From Microbacterium sp. Yaish 1 (lineage in GTDB: Bacteria > Actinomycetota > Actinomycetes > Actinomycetales > Microbacteriaceae): a stretch of 64,000 nucleotides of DNA. Made by a program: the position numbers and the translations under genes. Location of the stretch: contig NZ_NPMR01000002.1 of NCBI RefSeq assembly GCF_002245215.1, positions 372,001 to 436,000 on the forward strand, read 5' to 3'. Within the stretch, counting starts at the first letter, position 1. Every line of letters starts with the position of its first letter. The notes beneath the pieces are model-generated. The model had not been told where the DNA came from and ran no database searches. It was given only the letters and a program-made list of their open reading frames with translations. Of this stretch, positions 16,133 to 24,776 are shown one piece after another.

Positions 16133-18679
16133 GTGCCTGGAGAGAACCTCACCCGCATCGAGGCGCAGGAGCGCCGCGCGATCATCGACACGCAGAGCTA
16201 TGACATCGCCCTCGATCTGACCGTCGGTGCGGAGGTCTTCCGCTCCCGCACCGTCATCCGCTTCGCCGCCGCGGAGGGTGCCTCGACCTTCGTCGATCTG
16301 ATCGCTCGCGACGTCCGCGAGATCACCCTCAACGGACGCGCGATCGACCTCGCGGCATTCAACGACTCGCGCATCGCGCTCGAGGACCTGGCGACCCAGA
16401 ACGAGCTCATCGTCGACGCGGACTGCCTGTACACCAACACCGGCGAGGGCCTGCATCGGTTCGTCGACCCCGTCGACGGCGAGGTCTACCTCTACTCACA
16501 GTTCGAGGTGCCGGACTCGCGCCGGGTCTTCGCCGTCTTCGAGCAGCCCGACCTGAAGGCCGAGTTCCGCTTCACGATCACCGCCCCCGCCGAGTGGAAG
16601 GTCGTCTCCAACTCCCCCACGCCCGAGCCGGTTCCCGGCGACGGCGGGACGGCCACCTGGGCCTTCGAGCCGACTCCCCGGATCTCCTCGTACATCACCG
16701 CCCTCGTCGCCGGCCCGTACGAGCACGTGTTCTCCGAGCTCACCAGCGCGGACGGCCGCGTCATCCCGCTCGGGGTGTACGCGCGCAAGAGCCTCTGGCA
16801 GTACCTCGACGCCGACTACGTCTTCGAGAAGACACGTCAGGGATTCGCGTACTTCGAGGAGAAGTTCGGCGTGCCCTACCCCTTCGCGAAGTACGACCAG
16901 CTCTTCGTACCGGAGTTCAACGCGGGCGCCATGGAGAACGCGGGAGCCGTGACGTTCACGGAGACCTACGTCTTCCGCTCCAAGGTCACCGACGCGGTCA
17001 AGGAGCGTCGTGTCGTGACGATCCTCCACGAACTCGCCCACATGTGGTTCGGCGACCTCGTCACGATGAAGTGGTGGAACGACCTCTGGCTCAACGAGTC
17101 GTTCGCCGAGTGGGCCTCGACCATCGCGACGGCCGAGGCCACCGAGTGGACCGAGGCCTGGACGACCTTCAACGCAATGGAGAAGACCTGGGCCTACCGC
17201 CAGGATCAGCTTCCGTCGACGCACCCCGTCGTGGCCCGCATCAACGACCTCGAGGACGTGCAGGTCAACTTCGACGGCATCACCTACGCCAAGGGCGGCT
17301 CGGTGCTCAAGCAGCTCGCCGCGTGGGTCGGCGTGGAAGCCTTCTTCGCCGGCGTCTCGGCGTACTTCCAGAAGCACGCGTGGAGCAACACGGAGCTGGC
17401 GGACCTTCTCTCGGAACTCGAGGCCACGAGCGGCCGCGAGCTGGAGACCTGGTCGAAGAAGTGGCTCGAGACCGCGGGGGTGAACACGCTCGAGCCCGAG
17501 ATCGCAACGGATGCCGACGGGGTCATCACCCGCTTCGCCATCGTTCAGACGGCACCGGCCGACTACCCCACGATCCGTCCGCACCGTCTCGGCGTCGGCT
17601 TCTACTCGCTCAAGGACGGCGCGCTCGTGCGCACGCACCACGTCGAGCTCGATGTGGACGGGGACCTCACCGAGGTTCCCGAGCTCAAGGGGCGTGCGCA
17701 GCCCGACCTCGTCCTCCTGAACGACGAGGACCTCGCCTACGCCAAGATCCGCCTCGACGAGCGATCCCTCCGGACGGCGGTGGAGCACCTCGCGAAGATC
17801 AGCGACCCGCTCGCGCGGTCCCTGGTGTGGGGCGCCGCATGGGACCAGACCCGCGACGCCGAGGCGTCGGCGACCGATTACATCGACCTGGTGCTCCGCA
17901 ACATCGGCACCGAGACCGAGTCCACCACGGTGCGCACGACGCTCGGACAGCTCCAGCTCGCAGCGAACTCGTACGTCGATCCGCAGACCCGGGATGCCGC
18001 GCGTGCCCGCGTCGCCGACGGGCTGTGGGAACTCGCTCAGCAGGCCGAGGCGGGCAGCGACAGCCAGCTGCAGTTCGTGACCGCCTTCGCGTCGGCCGCA
18101 TCGACCGACGCCCACGCCGACGTCGTCCGCGCCCTGCGATCGGGCGACACCGTCCTCCCGGGGCTGGAGATCGACGCCGACCTCTCCTGGGCGCTCCTCG
18201 TCTCCCTCGCTGCGTCGGGCGCCGTCTCGGCGGCGGACATCGACGCCGCGCTGGCTGCCGACAACACCGCGAAGGGCGGCGAGTTCGCGGCGCAGGCCCG
18301 GGCGGCGCTCCCGACGGCCGACGCGAAGAAGGCCGCGTGGGCATCGCTCATCGAGAACGACGATCTGCCCAACACCGTCGTGCGTTCGGCGGCTGCCGGT
18401 TTCACCCACCCGGCGGGCGTGGCGCACCTCGGCGCCTTCGTCGACGAGTACTTCCGGATGCTGCTGCCGATCTGGGAGTCGCGCACCTACCAGATCGCCC
18501 AGTACCTCATCGTCGGCCTTTACCCGGCTGCTCTCGCCAACACCGAACTGCGCGATGCGACCCGCGCGTGGCTCTCGCAGAACGCCGAGGCGCCTGCGGC
18601 CCTGCGCCGTCTCGTCGCCGAGAACCTCGCAGGCGTCGAGCGCGCGCTCGCTGTGCAGGAGCGCGACGCTCAGGACTGA
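16133..18679 (+). CDS. pepN: Aminopeptidase N (M1 family)
   Basis: This 848-residue zinc aminopeptidase removes N-terminal residues from peptides in the cytoplasm. The substrate-anchoring GAMEN motif is at residues 265-269 and the zinc site HELAH at 299-303, followed by the third ligand in NESFAEW about 20 residues later. The C-terminal ERAP1-like helical domain completes the usual actinobacterial length. I start at GTG 16133, preceded by GGGAG; the open frame extends upstream to 15974 but is antisense to rpiB there. The -10 candidate TAGGCT at 16056 gives a leader of about 70 bases. A 14-bp hairpin follows the stop. Confidence 0.94.
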   Translation: MPGENLTRIEAQERRAIIDTQSYDIALDLTVGAEVFRSRTVIRFAAAEGASTFVDLIARDVREITLNGRAIDLAAFNDSRIALEDLATQNELIVDADCLYTNTGEGLHRFVDPVDGEVYLYSQFEVPDSRRVFAVFEQPDLKAEFRFTITAPAEWKVVSNSPTPEPVPGDGGTATWAFEPTPRISSYITALVAGPYEHVFSELTSADGRVIPLGVYARKSLWQYLDADYVFEKTRQGFAYFEEKFGVPYPFAKYDQLFVPEFNAGAMENAGAVTFTETYVFRSKVTDAVKERRVVTILHELAHMWFGDLVTMKWWNDLWLNESFAEWASTIATAEATEWTEAWTTFNAMEKTWAYRQDQLPSTHPVVARINDLEDVQVNFDGITYAKGGSVLKQLAAWVGVEAFFAGVSAYFQKHAWSNTELADLLSELEATSGRELETWSKKWLETAGVNTLEPEIATDADGVITRFAIVQTAPADYPTIRPHRLGVGFYSLKDGALVRTHHVELDVDGDLTEVPELKGRAQPDLVLLNDEDLAYAKIRLDERSLRTAVEHLAKISDPLARSLVWGAAWDQTRDAEASATDYIDLVLRNIGTETESTTVRTTLGQLQLAANSYVDPQTRDAARARVADGLWELAQQAEAGSDSQLQFVTAFASAASTDAHADVVRALRSGDTVLPGLEIDADLSWALLVSLAASGAVSAADIDAALAADNTAKGGEFAAQARAALPTADAKKAAWASLIENDDLPNTVVRSAAAGFTHPAGVAHLGAFVDEYFRMLLPIWESRTYQIAQYLIVGLYPAALANTELRDATRAWLSQNAEAPAALRRLVAENLAGVERALAVQERDAQD

Positions 18680-18695
18680 CGTCATCCGCAATGCT

Positions 18696-18727
18696 GATGG
18701 GCGTCGTACTCCGGTACGACGCCCATC
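18696..18727 (+). terminator. Terminator of pepN
   Basis: A perfect 14-bp stem (18696-18709 with 18714-18727) has a TCCG tetraloop and starts 17 bases after the pepN stop. Confidence 0.75.
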
Positions 18728-18774
18728 GTCGTTCTCGGCACTCCCGGCGGACGACAGCGGGCTGCGCGCGTCGA

Positions 18775-18780
18775 TAGCGT
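18775..18780 (+). promoter_or_regulatory. -10 box of ABC exporter operon (leaderless)
   Basis: TAGCGT is followed by seven bases and the ATG at 18788. Confidence 0.45.
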
Positions 18781-18787
18781 GGGCCGC

Positions 18788-19702
18788 ATGATCGTTGCAG
18801 AAGGCCTCACGAAGAGGTACGGAGACAAGACAGCCGTCGATGGGGTGAGCTTCACCGTGCAGTCCGGCAAGGTGACCGGATTCCTCGGCCCCAACGGCGC
18901 GGGCAAGTCCACCACGATGCGGATGATCGTCGGGCTCGACCGGCCGACCTCGGGGCGGGTCACGATCGACGGTCGCGACTACCGCTCGCTGCGCTCGCCT
19001 CTCACCGAAGTCGGCATCCTCCTCGACGCGAAGGCCGTGCACACGGGCCGCAGTGCGCGCAATCATCTGCGGGCCATGGCCGCGACCCACGGCATCCCCC
19101 GTTCCCGTGTCGATGACGTGATCGAGATCACCGGACTCGCATCGGTGGCGGGCAAGCGAGCCGGCAAGTTCTCGCTCGGCATGGGCCAGCGCCTGGGCAT
19201 CGCAGCCGCGCTCCTCGGCGATCCGCAGACACTGATCCTCGATGAGCCGGTGAACGGCCTCGACCCCGAGGGCGTCCGCTGGGTGCGGCAGTTCGTCCGC
19301 GGACAGGCGGCACAGGGCCGCACGGTCCTGCTGTCGAGCCACCTCATGAGCGAGATGGCCCTCACCGCCGACCACGTCATCGTCCTCGGGCGCGGGCAGG
19401 TGCTGGCTGACGCCGCCATCGACGACCTCGTCCGCTCGTGGACGAGCAACACGGTGGTCGTCCGCACACCGCGCGCCGACGACCTCACCCGCCTCATCGC
19501 CGGCCCCGACGTCGCCGTGACCACGGGCGAGCCCGGACTCCTGCAGGTCGCGGGGCTCAGCGCCGCAGCGATCGGCGATGCCGCCGCTGCACACGGAATC
19601 CCGCTTCACGAGCTCACGCCGCGCGCCGGTTCACTCGAGGACGCCTATCTCGCCCTGACCGAGGGATCGGTCGAATATCAGACCAAGGGAGCCGTCCGAT
19701 GA
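18788..19702 (+). CDS. ABC transporter ATP-binding protein
   Basis: This 304-residue ATPase has Walker A GPNGAGKST, signature FSLGMGQRLGIAAALLG and Walker B LILDEPVNGLDPEG. The C-terminal region (about residues 215-300) resembles CcmA/NatA-type exporters. It powers the permease encoded next, whose ATG overlaps its stop (ATGA). The start at ATG 18788 follows a -10 box by seven bases. With the downstream kinase/regulator pair it resembles the common actinobacterial arrangement in which a DesK/LuxR-type pair controls an ABC exporter of unknown substrate, often a peptide or lantibiotic. Confidence 0.92.
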   Translation: MIVAEGLTKRYGDKTAVDGVSFTVQSGKVTGFLGPNGAGKSTTMRMIVGLDRPTSGRVTIDGRDYRSLRSPLTEVGILLDAKAVHTGRSARNHLRAMAATHGIPRSRVDDVIEITGLASVAGKRAGKFSLGMGQRLGIAAALLGDPQTLILDEPVNGLDPEGVRWVRQFVRGQAAQGRTVLLSSHLMSEMALTADHVIVLGRGQVLADAAIDDLVRSWTSNTVVVRTPRADDLTRLIAGPDVAVTTGEPGLLQVAGLSAAAIGDAAAAHGIPLHELTPRAGSLEDAYLALTEGSVEYQTKGAVR

Positions 19703-20508
19703 GCACCACCGCCGTGCAGACCCCGGCGCCCTCGCGCGCCGCGCAGCCGAACGTGCGCCTGTCGTTCGGCCGGCTTCTCCGCAGCGAGGCCATCAAGCTC
19801 CTCACCCTGCGCTCGACCTGGTGGTCGCTCGGCGTCACCGCGGTCCTGGCGATCGGGATGTCGCTGCTCATGGCTTGGGCTTCGCAGGACTTCGGCGGCG
19901 ACTTCCCCCCGGTGAACGCGATCGTGGCGCCGATGCAGTTCACGATGCTCGTCGCGGGGATCCTCGGGGCCATGGCGATCACCGGCGAGTACTCGACGGG
20001 CATGATCCGGTCGACCCTGACCGCCGAACCGCGCCGCGGGGCCGTGCTCTTGGCGAAGGCGGTGGTCGTCGCGTTGATCCTCGCCGCGACCACGATCGTC
20101 ACCACGATCATCTCCGTCATCGTGTCGGCGCCGATCTTCGGCGATCGGGCCATCGAGTGGTCGGACGCCGAGTCGTCGGTCATCCCCCTCGCGTTCGGGG
20201 TGCTCGCGATGGCCACGTTCGCCCTGCTGGGGCTCGGGTGGGGCTTCATCATCCGCAGCGGCGCCGGCGCGATCGCAGCCACGGTCGGACTCCTCTTCGT
20301 CGTGCCGATCGTGCTGGGCTTGTTCTCCTTCGGCGGCGAGTCGTGGGCGTGGATCGTCGATCTCGGCCAGTACCTGCCCTCGAGCGCGGCGCAGCAGGTG
20401 ACGTCGCCGGGAACGGACGACTTCGCGAAGGGGCTCGTCACCCTGCTCGCCTGGCCCGCGGCTACGCTGCTCGGCGGCTGGGCGATCCTCCGCTCGACCG
20501 ACGCGTAG
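19699..20508 (+). CDS. ABC transporter permease (ABC-2 type)
   Basis: This 269-residue membrane protein has a short cytoplasmic N-terminus and about six hydrophobic segments (for example WWSLGVTAVLAIGMSLLMAW, MLVAGILGAMAI, AVVVALILAATTIVTTIISVIVSA). The motif ITGEYSTGMIRSTLTAEPRR after the second segment is typical of ABC-2 permeases paired with NatA-like ATPases. It forms the membrane half of an exporter with the preceding gene. A large hairpin begins 20 bases after its stop. Confidence 0.9.
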   Translation: MSTTAVQTPAPSRAAQPNVRLSFGRLLRSEAIKLLTLRSTWWSLGVTAVLAIGMSLLMAWASQDFGGDFPPVNAIVAPMQFTMLVAGILGAMAITGEYSTGMIRSTLTAEPRRGAVLLAKAVVVALILAATTIVTTIISVIVSAPIFGDRAIEWSDAESSVIPLAFGVLAMATFALLGLGWGFIIRSGAGAIAATVGLLFVVPIVLGLFSFGGESWAWIVDLGQYLPSSAAQQVTSPGTDDFAKGLVTLLAWPAATLLGGWAILRSTDA

Positions 20509-20527
20509 GGTACGAGGGGTGTCGCCC

Positions 20528-20571
20528 GGAAGCCGCAGTCCGTCGTCTCCAGACGACGAGCTGCGGCTTCC
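20528..20571 (+). terminator. Large terminator-like hairpin after ABC permease
   Basis: Arms 20528-20538 and 20561-20571 pair perfectly over 11 bp. After a 2x2 internal mismatch, a second 7-8 bp stem (20541-20548 with 20551-20558) closes a tiny loop. It begins 20 bases after the permease stop and lies within the first codons of the longest histidine-kinase frame, arguing for a later kinase start. Confidence 0.6.
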
Positions 20572-20584
20572 GCGTCCCCCGGGG

Positions 20585-21781
20585 GTGCTTCGCAGGTTCT
20601 GGGCGCGGCATCCCGTCTTCGCCGACATCCTCACGGCGCTGCTCTGTCTGGCGTTCTCCCTCGTCCCGGCCACGAGCTTCACCGACCGCATCGACGACGC
20701 GGTCGGTGTCGGTCGCCTGTGGCCGTTCACCGGGCCGGTCGTGATGGTGATCGTCGTGCTGGCCTGCGCTTCCCTGCTCGTGCGCAGGCGCTATCCGACC
20801 CTCGTGTTCTCCTGCGCAGTGGCCGTCGCCTTCGCGTACCTCCTGGCGCCCGCTCCGACCGGCGGGCCCATGCTGGGGGTCGCCGCGTACACTCTCGCCG
20901 TCCATCGCAGTGCCCGAGCCTGTCTGATCGGGGTCAGCGTCGCGCTGGGCGCCCTCGCCGTGTCCGTCGCCGCGCTCGCGCTCACCGGCGTCATCGGCCC
21001 CATGATCGCGTGGAACGCGCTGGTCGGCGAAGGGCTCGCCGCCCTCATCGGATCGCTCATCGGAACCAATGTCGGCAACCGCCACCGCTACGTCGCGGCG
21101 CTCATCGACAGATCGCGCCAGCTCGTCGTCGAGCGCGACCAGCAGGCTCGCCTCGCAGCAGCGGCCGAGCGCGACCGCATCGCCCGTGAGCTGCACGACA
21201 TCGTCGCGCACTCCCTCACCGTCATGGTCGCCCTGGCAGAGGGCGTGGCCGCGTCGAGTGACATCGACCGGGCTCGGCCAGGCGCCACCGCGATCGCTTC
21301 GACCGGCCGCGAGGCGCTGCGAGACATGCGGGCAACCCTCGGCATCCTGCGCGAGGACGATGCCGCTCCACTCGCCCCGCTGGCCCGGGATACGACCGTC
21401 GAGACGGTCGACTCCGCCCGCGCCGCCGGGTTCGACGCCCGGCTGACCGTCTCGGGCGACAGGCCGGAGCTCAGCAGCGCGGTGCAACTGGCGATCTCGC
21501 GGATCGTCCAGGAAGGCGTCACCAACGCGATGCGCCACGCGCGCGGCGCCGAGCGCATCGACGTCCGCGTCGGATACGGTCCGGATGCCGTCGAGGTCGA
21601 CATCGTCGACGACGGCGAGCCGGTCGCGCCCGCGCCGACATCGTCATCGGGGTATGGCCTGCGCGGCCTGCGGGAGCGCGTCGTGCTGGCGGGCGGCACG
21701 GTGACCGCCGGCCCGGGAGCCGGCCGTGGCTGGCGCGTCCATGCCCGCATCCCTCTCGGACAGGAGAATCATGACCGCTGA
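20585..21781 (+). CDS. DesK/NarL-type sensor histidine kinase
   Basis: This kinase has an N-terminal membrane region with four to five hydrophobic segments (about residues 10-150), a HisKA_3 dimerisation helix with the phospho-acceptor in RIARELHDIVAHSLTVM, and a C-terminal ATPase domain (ITNAMRHARGAE is seen as VTNAMRHARGAE; then SSGYGLRGLRERV). It phosphorylates the response regulator encoded next, which overlaps its end by 11 bases. I prefer GTG 20585 (398 residues, opening LRRFWARHPVFADIL) because the longer frame from GTG 20519 runs through a strong hairpin. The longer form cannot be excluded. Confidence 0.88.
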   Translation: MLRRFWARHPVFADILTALLCLAFSLVPATSFTDRIDDAVGVGRLWPFTGPVVMVIVVLACASLLVRRRYPTLVFSCAVAVAFAYLLAPAPTGGPMLGVAAYTLAVHRSARACLIGVSVALGALAVSVAALALTGVIGPMIAWNALVGEGLAALIGSLIGTNVGNRHRYVAALIDRSRQLVVERDQQARLAAAAERDRIARELHDIVAHSLTVMVALAEGVAASSDIDRARPGATAIASTGREALRDMRATLGILREDDAAPLAPLARDTTVETVDSARAAGFDARLTVSGDRPELSSAVQLAISRIVQEGVTNAMRHARGAERIDVRVGYGPDAVEVDIVDDGEPVAPAPTSSSGYGLRGLRERVVLAGGTVTAGPGAGRGWRVHARIPLGQENHDR

Positions 21782-22445
21782 TCGCCCCTCGCCCATCCGC
21801 GTGCTCATCGTCGACGACCAGCAGCTCATCCGCCTCGGGTTCCGGATGGTGCTCGAAGCGGCGGAGGGCATCGAGGTCGTCGGTGAGGCAGCGGACGGAG
21901 CAGCCGCCCTCGAGGTCGTCGCCGCGTCGTCTCCGGACGTCGTGCTCATGGACGTCCGCATGCCCGGTGTGGACGGGATCGAGGCCACCGCGCGGATCCG
22001 GGCGGAGCACCCGGGCGTCGCCGTCCTGGTGCTGACGACGTTCGACCTCGACGAGTACGCGTTCGGAGCGCTCCGCGCCGGCGCCGGCGGCTTCCTCCTG
22101 AAGGATGCGCGCCGCGACGAGCTGGTGGCGGCTGTCCGCGCGGTCGCCGCGGGCGAGGCCACCCTCGCCCCGCGGATCACCCGGCGCATGATCGAGCTCG
22201 TCACCTCGACCGGGCTCCCCGCGCCGGAGCCCACGACACCGGCAGTGCTGACGGCGCGGGAGGCGGACGTCCTGGCCGCGATGGCCCGAGGACTGACGAA
22301 CCTCGAGATCGCCGCCGAGCTCTTCCTGAGCGAATCGACCGTGAAGACCCACGTCGGCCGCATCCTGACGAAGCTGCCCGCTCGAGATCGCGTGCATGCC
22401 GTGCTGATCGCGCACGGGCTCGCCGAGCCCGGCCTCGACGTCTGA
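21771..22445 (+). CDS. LuxR/NarL-family response regulator
   Basis: This 224-residue protein has a receiver domain with the acidic pair D15/D16 and phospho-acceptor D61 (VVLMDVRMPG), then lysine in GGFLLKDARRDEL, and a C-terminal LuxR-type helix-turn-helix (LTAREADVLAAMARGLTNLEIAAELFLSESTVKTHVGRILTKL). The ATG at 21771 has GGAG upstream and overlaps the kinase end, so translation is coupled. It probably regulates the upstream ABC exporter; no binding site was identified. Confidence 0.93.
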   Translation: MTADRPSPIRVLIVDDQQLIRLGFRMVLEAAEGIEVVGEAADGAAALEVVAASSPDVVLMDVRMPGVDGIEATARIRAEHPGVAVLVLTTFDLDEYAFGALRAGAGGFLLKDARRDELVAAVRAVAAGEATLAPRITRRMIELVTSTGLPAPEPTTPAVLTAREADVLAAMARGLTNLEIAAELFLSESTVKTHVGRILTKLPARDRVHAVLIAHGLAEPGLDV

Positions 22446-22466
22446 TGGCGTTCTCGGGAACGTCAT
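22445..22466 (+). terminator. Short hairpin after response regulator
   Basis: A 9-bp stem with one G-T pair (22445-22453 with 22458-22466) has a TCGG loop and overlaps the last base of the stop codon. It may be a weak terminator ahead of the MscS promoter. Confidence 0.45.
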
Positions 22467-22478
22467 GGCGGGGCTCGT

Positions 22479-22484
22479 TACTAT
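22479..22484 (+). promoter_or_regulatory. -10 box of MscS/globin operon (leaderless)
   Basis: TACTAT is followed by seven bases and the ATG at 22492. No good -35 is visible. Confidence 0.5.
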
Positions 22485-22491
22485 CGGATCG

Positions 22492-23613
22492 ATGACCACC
22501 GTGACCGCCGCCCTCCCGCTCGCCTGGGAGTTCCCCGCCGACGAGTTCTGGACGTTCCTCACCGAGGCGGGATGGAACATCGTCAAGGTCGCCGTCATCG
22601 TCCTCGGCGCGTTCGCACTGTCCTGGCTGATGCGTCGCCTCATCGCGCGCATCGTCGACCGCATCGTGCGCGGCGCGAAGACACGCGCAGAGGCCGAGGA
22701 CACGAGAGCGATCGACATGTCGCCGCTGGCACAGGTGCGCATCGTCCAGCGCACCCGAACACTCGGGTCGATCCTGACCAACATCGTGAACGTGACGATC
22801 GTCATCGTGGCACTGCTCATGATCGTCGGGGTCCTCAGCCCCGACATCCTCGGGTCGTTCACGCTTCTGTCGGCTGCCATCGGCGCCGGTCTCGGTTTCG
22901 GTGCGCAGAACATCGTCAAGGACGTTCTCAACGGCATGTTCATCGTCGCCGAGGACCAGATCGGCATCGGCGACGTCGTCGACCTCGGCCTCGCGACCGG
23001 CATTGTCGAGTACGTCAGCGTGCGCGTCACGCATGTCCGAGACGTCAACGGCACGCTGTGGTTCGTCCGCAACGGCGAGATCACCCGTATCGGCAACATG
23101 TCGCAGGGCTGGTCGCGAGTCATCATCGACCTCGCCGTGCCGGCCGACGCCGACGTCGAGGTGGTCGAGAAGACCGTGATCGATGCGGCCAAGGACCTCG
23201 CTCGAGAGCCGAAGTGGCGCAGCCGCATCATCGAGAAGCCCGAGCTCTGGGGTCTCGAATCGATCAGCGGCGACGCCCTCGTCATCCGCATCGTCGTCAA
23301 GACCCGGCCCAATGCGAAGGACGACGTGGCACGAGCGCTGCGCGTGCGGCTCAAGCACGCGGTGGACGAACTGGGCGTCAAGATCCCGCAGCTCAACTCC
23401 ACCATCCTGACGGGCTTCGAGGGCGCCCAGAGCATCCGAGGGGCGAACCCGCCGCGGACGAAGCCCCAGCCCGTCGCGCCGCCGCAGGTGAAGGGGCGTC
23501 CCCAGTGGCGGCCGAAGCGCAAGGGCTCCGCCGCCGCGACGGGATCGCCCGAGGCTCAGGATCCGCGCGCCGGAGACGGCGATTCACCCGATCAGCAGAA
23601 GGGCACCCCGTGA
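22492..23613 (+). CDS. MscS-family mechanosensitive ion channel
   Basis: This 373-residue membrane protein has three hydrophobic segments in its first half. The pore-lining helix and beta-domain signature reads IGAGLGFGAQNIVKDVLNGMFIVAEDQIGIGDVVDLG. A soluble beta/alpha-beta C-terminal domain and a basic, proline-rich tail (about 50 residues) follow. It opens under membrane tension on osmotic downshift and releases solutes. I start at ATG 22492, seven bases after a TACTAT -10 box, rather than the ATG at 22465 that lies in a hairpin. The globin gene overlaps its stop. Confidence 0.9.
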   Translation: MTTVTAALPLAWEFPADEFWTFLTEAGWNIVKVAVIVLGAFALSWLMRRLIARIVDRIVRGAKTRAEAEDTRAIDMSPLAQVRIVQRTRTLGSILTNIVNVTIVIVALLMIVGVLSPDILGSFTLLSAAIGAGLGFGAQNIVKDVLNGMFIVAEDQIGIGDVVDLGLATGIVEYVSVRVTHVRDVNGTLWFVRNGEITRIGNMSQGWSRVIIDLAVPADADVEVVEKTVIDAAKDLAREPKWRSRIIEKPELWGLESISGDALVIRIVVKTRPNAKDDVARALRVRLKHAVDELGVKIPQLNSTILTGFEGAQSIRGANPPRTKPQPVAPPQVKGRPQWRPKRKGSAAATGSPEAQDPRAGDGDSPDQQKGTP

Positions 23614-24080
23614 GCGACCCGGTCAGCTTCTACGACGAGGTCGGCGGGCACGACACCTTCGTCCGCCTCGTCGACGTCTTCTACCGGGAGGTCGCCGCAG
23701 ACGACGTGCTGCGCCCGATGTACCCCGAGGCGGACCTCGCTCCCGCGGCCCGCCGGCTCACGATGTTCCTCGAGCAGTACTGGGGCGGTCCGAGCACCTA
23801 CGGCGAGGAGCGCGGGCACCCGCGGCTGCGCATGCGTCACCGCCCGTTCCACGTCGATCCCGACGCCCGCGACCGGTGGCTGCGCCACATGCGCACCGCC
23901 CTCGACGAGCTCGCTCTCTCCCCGCTGCACGAGGCGACGCTGTGGGACTACCTCGAACGCGCAGCGTACGCGATGGTCAACACGTTCGAGCCTGCCGGTA
24001 TCGGTCCCCAGGGCTCGGAACGGCGGCCGGCGCTGGATCTGAACCCGGCGCCCGACCCGGATACGTCCCGGCCGGGCTGA
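23610..24080 (+). CDS. glbO: Truncated haemoglobin (group II, GlbO type)
   Basis: This 156-residue haem protein starts with GTG inside the MscS stop (GTGA), so it is translationally coupled. Group II features are visible: FYREVAADDVLRPMYP with the B-helix tyrosine, the short EQYWGGPSTYGEERGHPRLRMRHRPFHV stretch containing the proximal histidine, and the G-helix tryptophan in RDRWLRHM. Such proteins bind O2 or NO and may protect respiration. A 20-residue proline-rich tail follows the globin core. Confidence 0.9.
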   Translation: MSDPVSFYDEVGGHDTFVRLVDVFYREVAADDVLRPMYPEADLAPAARRLTMFLEQYWGGPSTYGEERGHPRLRMRHRPFHVDPDARDRWLRHMRTALDELALSPLHEATLWDYLERAAYAMVNTFEPAGIGPQGSERRPALDLNPAPDPDTSRPG

Positions 24081-24081
24081 C

Positions 24082-24756
24082 TCACCGCGTCGAGCCGGTC
24101 GCGCGCACCGGGGTGAGCCCCATGGCGACGGGACCCCGGGTCAGCACATGGCCGCGGGTGAACGACACGCGCGTCCACACATCGGTGCGTCGGACAGCAG
24201 GCTGCTCCGAGCCCGCGATGAACCCCATCCCGACCGCCGCGAACGCCACACCGAGCGGGAGTCCGGCCACGTCGTCGTCAGGGGCGCCCCACACCGACGA
24301 CCGGACGCGGTGGACGACGTCGTCGCCCGCCCCCGTCGGCAGCTGACGAGCGACGGCGGCGATCCCCCACTGGGCGCGCAGCGAGACCCGCGCCGAGTCG
24401 AGGCTTCCCGCCTCGCGCCATCCTGCCCGAGGGGGCGATACCCCGGCCCACACGGCCGTGACGCCGCTGTCGGGGAGCCGGACGGCACGATCGTCGTCGG
24501 CATCCGGGGCGAGCGCGGCAGCGTCGACGGTGAGGTCGCATTCAAGCTCGGGATCGACCCGGGCAGTCCTGAGCGCCAGGACGAACGGCGTCGGGTCGGT
24601 GAGCGAGCGCGGCGACAGCGGGGCGCACGAGAGCGCCAGAACGCCGCCACGTGCCTGCAACCTCACGATGCCGTCGCCGTGTCGAGCCGCGCGGCCGCAG
24701 AAGGTCAGGACGTCGCGGGCGACCTCGGGATGCGGGAAGAGGAGACGCTCGGACAT
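24082..24756 (-). CDS. Conserved hypothetical protein
   Basis: This 224-residue protein has no signal peptide or membrane helix and I do not recognise its family. It opens SERLLFPHPEVARDVLTFCGRAARHGDGIVRLQARGGVLALSCAPL and is mainly beta-rich, so a soluble intracellular protein is likely. It converges with glbO with only one base between the stops and is divergent from tesB. The ATG at 24756 follows a TAGTCT -10 box by seven bases, which supports both the start and active transcription. Confidence 0.7.
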   Translation of the reverse strand: MSERLLFPHPEVARDVLTFCGRAARHGDGIVRLQARGGVLALSCAPLSPRSLTDPTPFVLALRTARVDPELECDLTVDAAALAPDADDDRAVRLPDSGVTAVWAGVSPPRAGWREAGSLDSARVSLRAQWGIAAVARQLPTGAGDDVVHRVRSSVWGAPDDDVAGLPLGVAFAAVGMGFIAGSEQPAVRRTDVWTRVSFTRGHVLTRGPVAMGLTPVRATGSTR

Positions 24757-24762
24757 CCGTCC

Positions 24763-24769
24763 TAGACTA
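24763..24769. promoter_or_regulatory. Shared bidirectional -10 element (TAGACTA)
   Basis: TAGACT on the plus strand (24763-24768) lies eight bases before the tesB ATG. TAGTCT on the minus strand (24769-24764) lies seven bases before the ATG of the divergent gene. The two -10 boxes occupy the same seven base pairs, and both mRNAs would be leaderless or nearly so. Confidence 0.55.
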
Positions 24770-24776
24770 CCGAGCG

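Noticed and set aside
16496..19609. Very long minus-strand open frame of 1037 codons opposite pepN and the ABC ATPase gene
   Set aside because: It is antisense to two clearly conserved genes and its protein is an Arg/Gly/Glu/Val-rich string with no motif, as expected in high-GC DNA where stops are rare on the other strand.
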